Source: Phoronis australis
Taxonomy: Eukaryota > Phoronida > Phoronidae
Length of the DNA: 20,808 bases
NCBI GenBank assembly: GCA_002633005.1
Contig: NMRA01000756.1
Span: forward strand, 134,120-154,927
Reading direction: 5' to 3'
Position 1 is the first letter of the stretch, and the number at the start of each line of letters is the position of its first letter. The notes below the pieces were generated by a model. It was given only the letters and a program-made list of their open reading frames with translations. It was not told the origin of the DNA and made no database searches. The position numbers and the translations under genes are program-made. Shown here one piece after another: positions 18,001 to 20,808 of the stretch.

Positions 18001-20023
18001 GTCAGACCTAATTACCACGTTTATTACCTGCATCTAGAGACCAACAAATGCCTATTCAAATCACTGATAAAAGTGTGACCAGCTTATACTCCCTGAAGCC
18101 ACTAAGTTTGTTTCACAGTCAAAATAACGTAATGGGCTAAACACACAGACTTGTCAACAAGGTCCTATATAGCCTTTTTTCATGTCATTTGTAGCAAAAA
18201 TAGGGTTCGTTGATTATCCCAGACATATTTTTCACTTATTTACAGCTTTTCGTAATTTAATTAATTACTCGTCGTCTACTCCGGAAGTGACGTTTTGGGA
18301 GGCAAGAATTTCGCTCCAAATTCTTTTCCTGTAGTCTGACTGTATGTCCTACCTCGGTTGTGATAAGTTCGGTCGTCGTTTGCTTTTGTTTACAAGTCAG
18401 TCAACATACCACGCTGTTGCTGCCTACCGAGAAGTACTCATCATCGTCTCACGTACAGAGGAAGAACTGTTCCACTTGCCCAAGTGTCCCGCGACACACT
18501 CCCAGTGGATGGTGACATGAGCACCCAAACTGCTTACATCCCGCCGTGCGACTCCCTCGTGACACACGTGGCACCTTCTAAATAGCTCCAATACAAGTCC
18601 ACAATGAACTTATCAAACTTAGGCTCACCGATCTGTTCATTGGATGACGAACTGTCCTTTTCACTGGGTGTCAAACTGGGCCTGTATTCACTCCCACTAA
18701 TCTGCATCGCTGCAGGCCGGCTGCTGATAGGCTCTGGGCTAGACACAACAACACCAGGAATCACTGCTAGTTCCTGGAATTGCACGCTATGGGGTACGTT
18801 CGGAGGCATGGGTGACAGTAGATGAAGTGCCTCCTGTCACTGTTTATAGTGGCCACAGCTCGCGAGGCTTCTCGCTTCAAAAACGCACTTCTCAGGGGTG
18901 GCATCAGTGCCGGAAATCAACAGCGACGCTATGGAACCCTGCTTCAGGCATTGTTTCGCAGGGACCTTCATCAATTCAGTGTACATATCTCTGTCGTAAT
19001 CTGACGGCTGAAAATGTTTGCCACTGCTTTGTACATTGCGTGAACAGGTAGCGCTGCGTTCTTCACACGAACGCCTAGCCAAGTACAGCGAAGTGTGCCA
19101 TCCTTCGCAAAGCGATGCAAAGTACCCAAAGCGCGTGTGAGACGATAATGAGTACATCCTGGTACGCAGCAACAGTGTGGCATGTTGACTGACTCGTGAA
19201 CAAAAGCAAACGACGACCGAACTTATCACATCCAAGGTAGAACAATAACTGACTTCAGCTCTTACAGTCTAACAGTATTAAAAGAAATTGGCGCGAAATT
19301 CTTGCCTCCCAAAACGTCACTTCCGGAGTAGAGGACGAAAAATTAATTAAATTACGAAATGCTGTAATTAAGTGAAAAATATGTCTGAGATAATCAGACC
19401 TTATTTTTGCTAAAAGTGACATGAAAAAAGATTGCCTTCGCCGTTAAAGAAAAAACCACACTTTCTTACAAGTTGAATGATAATTAAGAAAATCACGACC
19501 AACAACCTTTTCAGATGTCAGCTAAGTGTTTGGGTGCTGCTTTATATACAAAATAATTGATTACTTTCAGTTTCTTACCAACTGTATGTGAAGTTTGACC
19601 AGCTTTGACGCGGCCACGTATGGGCACCCATCATAAGTACACTGAAACAAGAGTGAACCAAGATAAATTAAAGTCAAACATTTAAATAAAATGCACCCAT
19701 CAAAAATCAAAAATGCAACAAATTTCTTTCTAGATCACTGGTACACGGAAGTTATAGTAATTTTTAATCATGCTAAAGTGACAAATTATTTGCTTAATAC
19801 AATAATTCCAGAAAACTTTAACAAAAATCATTAAAACTTGCACCGATACTCAAGCTTCTGCAACAAAAAGCTCTATAAGGTACTTTGCAAGTGTGTTGCT
19901 TACCTTTTCATGAGCACTTGAGTGTTCTTCATACTTTTCCTCAGTCTTGAAGCCTTTATCACATGTATCACAGAAAAATGGAAATTCAGTGATGTCCCTT
20001 TTGTTAGGCTTTTTTTTCTTATT
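2983..20023 (-). CDS. NUFIP1: NUFIP1-like zinc-finger protein, nine exons, N-terminus outside window
   Basis: NUFIP1 is a nuclear factor (yeast Rsa1 counterpart) that helps the R2TP complex assemble box C/D snoRNPs by binding SNU13 and, through its C-terminus, ZNHIT3 (family knowledge). Exons in order of transcription: 19904-20023, 19579-19641, 10889-10971, 9918-10010, 7598-7739, 7247-7337, 6375-6539, 4143-4294, 2983-3078. Every junction is GT-AG and every phase agrees, giving 334 codons and a TAA. Visible parts: a C2H2 finger (C18, C21, H34, H38); a second finger (C41, C46, H58, H63); the NUFIP core with DVKKWIEDRKRNFPT; the basic GRFKFKDRKQ stretch; an acidic middle with SLAACYGSSDEEADD; and a lysine/arginine patch ahead of the C-terminal RHERNVILQCVRYIVKRDFF. 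The first exon(s) are missing; none was found between 20024 and 20808. Confidence 0.92.
3557..3576 (+). repeat. Poly-G run with one ambiguous base
   Basis: Nineteen G and one N (3560) form a homopolymer in the last NUFIP1 intron (3079-4142). The N indicates that run length was not resolved. G-runs of this length can form quadruplexes. The rest of this intron shows no recognised element; a 104-residue plus-strand open frame at 3656-3970 has no family resemblance. Confidence 0.8.
4143..4294 (-). CDS. NUFIP1: NUFIP1 exon: basic patch before the ZNHIT3-binding C-terminus
   Basis: The exon is 152 bp. Two bases complete Val, then TADVDAPIGRETNYLASKNR and a patch of Arg/Lys (RHRKRKKKNNER) precede RKPTLLQK, ending in phase 0. 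PTLLQK joins directly to LLASEMRHERN in the next exon, reconstituting the conserved C-terminal helix. Acceptor is cttttccag; donor gtacta is weak, and reading past it gives an unrelated hydrophobic tail that does not fit the family. Confidence 0.88.
4681..4834 (+). repeat. Three tandem copies of a 50-bp unit
   Basis: Copies start at 4681, 4731 and 4781, and each contains tgcatatgcatcacttggtg followed by a TTTACGTTCATTTAAAAAC tail. They are nearly identical (one base differs in the first copy), so the expansion is recent. The repeat is within the NUFIP1 intron 4295-6374. The TGCATATGCAT block is itself palindromic and resembles an octamer/POU-type site. Confidence 0.9.
5015..6166. mobile_element. 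TTAA-flanked non-autonomous DNA transposon (piggyBac/Kolobok-class candidate)
   Basis: TTAA at 5011-5014 is followed by CTCATTCGACCCTGAGCA. The right end reads AGGGAGGAATGAG before TTAA at 6167-6170, so the termini are imperfect inverted repeats (CTCATTC-two variable bases-CCCT). TTAA duplications are typical of piggyBac and Kolobok transposases. No intact transposase is present. On the minus strand near 5370-5510 a roughly 66-bp imperfect duplication reads as broken acidic peptide (e.g. DYGYDSVDTYSTEWSDLDN), which could be a remnant of an acidic piggyBac-type N-terminus. Family assignment is inference. Confidence 0.5.
6375..6539 (-). CDS. NUFIP1: NUFIP1 exon: acidic SLAACYGSSDEE segment
   Basis: This is 165 bp. 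The first two bases complete Gly, followed by SDDEAPEDKNPP, then SLSSGLASLAACYGSSDEEA and a Thr/Ser tail, ending in one base (G) before donor gtaaat. The S-L-x-x-YGS-(acidic) motif occurs in the NUFIP1 family. Acceptor is tgttttag. The plus-strand frame at 6233-6463 is its antisense shadow. Confidence 0.87.
6692..6930. mobile_element. 239-bp non-autonomous DNA transposon (copy 2, inverted relative to 1785-2280)
   Basis: The left end CGGAGCTTGGAATGACTAAT matches the reverse complement of the right end of the 1785-2280 element. The right end ATTCCAAGCCCTG with preceding GGAAA matches its left end. Flanks are identical 6-bp copies ttgaca (6686-6691 and 6931-6936). The interior near the right end repeats CCTCTTTT-type motifs and a TCTTTTAAGAG palindrome where the other copy has TTCCGCG motifs. 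The element lies in the NUFIP1 intron 6540-7246. Short open frames over it are not genes. Confidence 0.8.
7247..7337 (-). CDS. NUFIP1: NUFIP1 exon: linker with DPEADPLSLLLTQAGS
   Basis: The exon is 91 bp, starts in phase 0 after the pyrimidine-rich acceptor attctcccag and ends with one base before donor gtaagt. It encodes ISVNVSKLSTHHTT and then DPEADPLSLLLTQAGS. The DPL(S)xLL pattern resembles the middle of vertebrate NUFIP1. An internal acceptor at the start of DPEAD would break the phase, which favours the upstream one chosen here. Confidence 0.8.
7598..7739 (-). CDS. NUFIP1: NUFIP1 exon: basic GRFKFKDRKQ segment
   Basis: This is 142 bp. The first G completes the split Gln, followed by RLDKKGRFKFKDRKQNNKHL and a polar, low-complexity tail rich in Gln, Ser and Asn, ending in Asp-Asn-Pro at phase 0. 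Acceptor is gttttacag and donor gtgagt. The polar linker has no domain I can name; its assignment rests on phase continuity and the basic motif. Confidence 0.85.
7740..8096. other. NUFIP1 intron, no recognised element
   Basis: No exon or clear repeat is visible. Minus-strand open frames here (7790-8075) encode hydrophobic, phenylalanine-rich peptides typical of translated AT-rich DNA. The upstream part of the following pearl/HINE-like element may extend into this stretch. Confidence 0.5.
8097..9343 (+). mobile_element. Pearl/HINE-like element (probable non-autonomous Helentron) with tandem core repeats
   Basis: About two and a half copies of a ~448-bp higher-order unit make up this region. 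Each unit is built from three related ~150-bp monomers, seen in repeated phrases such as gccactaggnggc and atgccaaatttcatgaaaat. The array is followed by an (ACGG)n microsatellite (9276-9300) and a terminal hairpin of 13-base arms (9312-9324 / 9331-9343, one mismatch, 6-base loop). Tandem ~150-160-bp cores, then ACGG microsatellite, then 3' hairpin is the architecture I associate with bivalve 'pearl' and other Helentron-associated elements. The 5' boundary is uncertain. No Rep/helicase coding is present. Confidence 0.65.
8116..9141 (+). promoter_or_regulatory. Eight CTCF-like motifs, one per core monomer
   Basis: Fifteen-base sites start at 8116, 8231, 8372, 8531, 8683, 8821, 8982 and 9127, spaced 115-161 bp. 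All have the form GCCACTAG-x-x-GG-x-x-C. The copies at 8982 (GCCACTAGGTGGCGC) and 9127 (GCCACTAGGGGGCAC) fit the animal CTCF core as I recall it (CCASYAGRKGGC) without mismatch; the others differ at one or two positions. Binding is not demonstrated. Confidence 0.5.
9483..9621. mobile_element. Short MITE with ~21-bp terminal inverted repeats
   Basis: The left end CGTTCAGTAACGCTAGGACC and right end GGTCCTAGCATTACTGAACG are inverted repeats with one mismatch. On the left the GCTAGGACCT block is duplicated. The element is 139 bp, non-coding, and contains a CACGTG. No convincing target duplication is seen, so the superfamily is unknown. It sits between the pearl-like element and the NUFIP1 exon at 9918. 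Confidence 0.7.
9918..10010 (-). CDS. NUFIP1: NUFIP1 exon: NUFIP core domain, second part
   Basis: The exon is 93 bp. The first base completes Arg, then NFPTAANIAAKKAAQKQRAE and RGEVLETKDI follow, ending CA of a split Gln. NFPT-ANI followed by a basic helix and RG-VL is the continuation of the NUFIP1 core. Acceptor is ttttgcag and donor gtaagt, both strong. Confidence 0.92.
10011..10888. other. NUFIP1 intron with tandem AGGTCA half-sites
   Basis: No transposon or exon is recognised. At 10817-10838 the sequence TTCAAGGTCAAGGTCAAGGTCT contains three directly adjacent AGGTC(A/T) half-sites (DR0), a nuclear-receptor-type arrangement, just downstream in transcription of the exon at 10889. Confidence 0.4.
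10889..10971 (-). CDS. NUFIP1: NUFIP1 exon: NUFIP core domain, first part
   Basis: This is 83 bp: QHRTGMAKKIWSLESSEDVK and then KWIEDRK, ending in two bases (AG) of a split Arg codon. The first His completes zinc finger 2 (spacing C-x4-C-x11-H-x4-H). The E-DVKKWIEDRKRNFPT pattern is the family's SNU13-binding core region. Acceptor is ttcttttag; the donor gtgtga is weak. The plus-strand frame at 10648-11004 is antisense to this exon. Confidence 0.9.
10972..11603. other. Start of the 8.6-kb NUFIP1 intron's distal part, no clear element
   Basis: Degenerate phrases such as acacaactca recur near 11460-11600, suggesting decayed tandem repeats next to the array that follows. Nothing coding is supported. 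Confidence 0.4.
11604..11785 (+). repeat. Seven tandem 25-27-bp copies of a ZNF143/Staf-like site
   Basis: Copies begin at 11608, 11635, 11660, 11687, 11712, 11739 and 11766, all variants of TGCCCATAATGCACTGTGC followed by tcactga. Compared with the Staf/ZNF143 consensus as I recall it (YWCCCRNMATSCMYYRCR), the copies at 11660 and 11687 each differ at one position; the first, second and fifth differ at two. The last two copies are decayed. Alternating 27/25-bp spacing places sites about 2.5 helical turns apart. Confidence 0.7.
11786..13017. other. NUFIP1 intron stretch with a (CAAA)n run
   Basis: No exon is supported. A (CAAA)n microsatellite lies at about 12577-12598. A GC-richer island at 12230-12330 (gggctttagccctggtaacg) may be the edge of an unidentified dispersed repeat. 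Open frames at 12011-12199, 12308-12655 and 12499-12696 lack family resemblance. Confidence 0.4.
13018..13156 (+). repeat. 21-bp minisatellite
   Basis: The unit is GACGTGTCACAATGTTGCATA. Five complete copies run from 13018 to 13122, followed by a 15-bp deleted copy (13123-13137) and a partial one. Because 21 is divisible by three, all frames stay open and give DVSQCCI or CDTSMQH repeats on the two strands; these are not genes. The array lies 140 bp outside the hAT element's left end. Confidence 0.92.
13956..14322 (-). CDS. hAT transposase exon F, C-terminal dimerisation domain, intact
   Basis: After acceptor tgtcttgcag, one base completes Arg. The exon then encodes LHQNPRPKVNQFFRSHPEVL, the conserved SSAICERGFSAIKRIKSDWR block with the catalytic Glu, a WW pair (HLWWTKDRRQRRP), and an acidic tail DEEEEGD before TAA. 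The open plus-strand frames at 13887-14277 are antisense shadows. Confidence 0.88.
14428..15391 (-). CDS. hAT transposase exon E, open reading frame intact
   Basis: The 964-bp exon is open throughout and holds the second catalytic Asp (LVGVGCDGAAVNVG), the HCVNHRMEL motif and the long helical insertion typical of ZNF862-like hATs. It begins with two bases completing Gly (acceptor tctattttag) and ends in AG before donor gtattc. A start codon for this exon alone is not evident; the first ATG-like start is only a TTG. Confidence 0.85.
17502..18157. other. NUFIP1 intron between the hAT and THAP elements
   Basis: No exon, repeat or structured element is recognised. Confidence 0.5.
18158..19443 (-). 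mobile_element. Deleted THAP-domain DNA transposon with ~280-bp inverted termini (Kolobok/P-like)
   Basis: The left arm (about 18158-18450) and right arm (about 19140-19443) are inverted copies. Shared blocks include TTTTTTCATGTCA, CAGACATATTTTTCACTTA, CTACTCCGGAAGTGACGTTT, TTGGGAGGCAAGAATTTCGC and TGATAAGTTCGGTCGTCGTT. The right arm borders TTAA (19444-19447) and the left borders TCAA (18154-18157), compatible with a mutated TTAA duplication as in Kolobok. The inner part encodes fragments of a THAP transposase on the minus strand. The catalytic domain is absent, so this is a non-autonomous internal-deletion derivative. Confidence 0.75.
18460..19183 (-). pseudogene. THAP-transposase N-terminal fragment, frameshifted
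   Basis: From ATG at 19183 the frame reads MPHCCCVPGCTHYRL, then LHRFAKDGTLRCTWLG, a THAP zinc-finger start. A frameshift follows; in the neighbouring frame GKHFQPSDYDRDMY and CLKQGSIASLL complete the THAP domain. The third zinc ligand appears as Ser rather than Cys just before GKH. Further on, DKFIV (near 18600) shifts frame into LFRRCHVCHEGVARRDV, then HWECVAGHLGKWNSSS, a C-x2-C...C-x3-GH...W zinc motif that precedes the catalytic domain in this transposase class. The coding then runs straight into the left inverted arm, so everything downstream is deleted. Confidence 0.75.
19579..19641 (-). CDS. NUFIP1: NUFIP1 exon: most of the second zinc finger
   Basis: The exon is 63 bp and encodes 21 residues, CTYDGCPYVAASKLVKLHIQ plus L. 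The first two cysteines and first histidine of the second finger are here; the final histidine is in the next exon, 8.6 kb away. It is bounded by acceptor tgtttcag and donor gtaaga, phase 0. It is too short to appear as a long open frame. Confidence 0.9.
19642..19903. other. Short NUFIP1 intron
   Basis: This is a 262-bp intron between the two zinc-finger exons (donor gtaagc, acceptor tgtttcag). No other element is seen. Confidence 0.85.
19904..20023 (-). CDS. NUFIP1: NUFIP1 exon: basic linker and first C2H2 zinc finger
   Basis: This is 120 bp, phase 0 at both ends, with acceptor cttttgcag and donor gtaagc. A lysine-rich start (NKKKKPNKRD) is followed by FPFFCDTCDKGFKTEEKYEE with ligands spaced C-x2-C-x12-H-x3-H. 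CDTCDKGFK is close to the NUFIP1 family finger. The open frame runs past the donor, but those residues are intronic. Confidence 0.93.
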
Positions 20024-20808
20024 CTGCAAAAGAAAGAAAATGTGAAAATTAAAAAAAAATATCAATTTGTAGTGTAATTCTATTACCATTTCTATTAATA
20101 ATTACAGGAACGATATTGCTGGTTCTCGATTTTGAGAACCTAGTTTCACCCACTCAAGTGAATAACAGGCATCAGTGACTACCTGGTTACCAGAGTGCGG
20201 ATGTGTAGGCTTACAGCCTGTAAGCCTTACATGCCATGACCCTCATGTCGTGAACACATCCACTACCACAAAAAACTGTAGGAACATGGCATTTATCCAC
20301 CTTCACTCTTATCAGGCTTCTATTGTGAGTCAGCATGCGTGAATAATTGGCTGATAAGCCACCTCTGGAACTACTTTTGGCTGAATGGATGACCAGGCCA
20401 TAAAATGATAATTAGCCAAGACCAGTTACTATAATGCAACAATGTCTTGCATCACCTAGCCTTGGTGGAAAGCTGTATACTGTATTGGCTCAAACAAACG
20501 CTTAGAAAAATTCATTTCACGGGGAGGGGACGCTTATTGTAGTGAGCCTACGGCAGTTGAAACCCGGTTTCCCAAACGGGTAAAATCGGAAGCTAGGATT
20601 CATCAAATTTACGCTCTGTGACGTATTTGTAGCCTATGACAGCCTTTCTACAAAATTGTGGTGCATTGCTATCAACTTCCGTTGTTAAATTACGATAATT
20701 TTTCAAAAAATTGTGCTCATCACAGGGCGAAAACTTGCCGACTGATGCGTCGCTGAATCGCGATCGTCAATAGGAAAACTTGTACTCTTGAATAAAAATA
20801 TAGTTTCG
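20024..20808. other. Upstream part of the NUFIP1 gene, no exon recognised
   Basis: The N-terminal exon(s) are expected in this direction but were not found, so they are either beyond the window or too divergent to see. Two small inverted repeats are present: GGTTCTC/GAGAACC (20119-20139 region) and AGGCTTACAG-c-CTGTAAGCCT (20207-20227). Confidence 0.5.

Overview
The window looks like nuclear DNA from a bilaterian animal, probably a marine invertebrate. It is AT-rich and intron-rich, with GT-AG splice sites and several families of DNA transposons. I cannot name the species. No bacterial-style genes are present. The real genes are split into short exons that mostly do not appear as long open frames, so they were found by joining splice sites in matching phase.

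Layout: (1) Positions 756-1465, plus strand, hold the last two coding exons of an eIF4E2/4EHP-type cap-binding protein; its upstream exons lie outside the window. (2) Positions 1466-2982 separate two convergent genes and contain a 496-bp non-autonomous DNA transposon. (3) Positions 2983-20023, minus strand, hold nine consecutive coding exons of a NUFIP1-like gene (334 codons, all splice phases consistent, C-terminus complete, N-terminus outside the window). NUFIP1 is a zinc-finger assembly factor for box C/D snoRNPs.

The NUFIP1 introns are loaded with mobile and repetitive DNA. The 8.6-kb second intron splits the second zinc finger just before its last histidine. It contains a 4.2-kb hAT transposon whose six-exon ZNF862-like transposase is broken by two in-frame stops and a frameshift, a 1.3-kb deleted THAP-domain transposon with long inverted repeats, a 21-bp minisatellite, and an array of seven sequences resembling ZNF143/Staf sites. 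The intron at 7740-9917 holds a pearl/HINE-like element (probable non-autonomous Helentron) whose tandem core repeats each carry a CTCF-like motif, plus a short MITE. The intron at 4295-6374 holds a TTAA-flanked element and a 50-bp triplication. A second copy of the 496-bp element's family, in opposite orientation, sits at 6692-6930; both copies have perfect 6-bp target duplications.

The two host genes are unrelated housekeeping genes (translational repression; snoRNP assembly), and no operon-like cooperation is implied. The most novel material is repeat-borne regulatory potential (CTCF-like and ZNF143-like arrays) and the 6-bp-TSD transposon family. I found no new multi-gene system.
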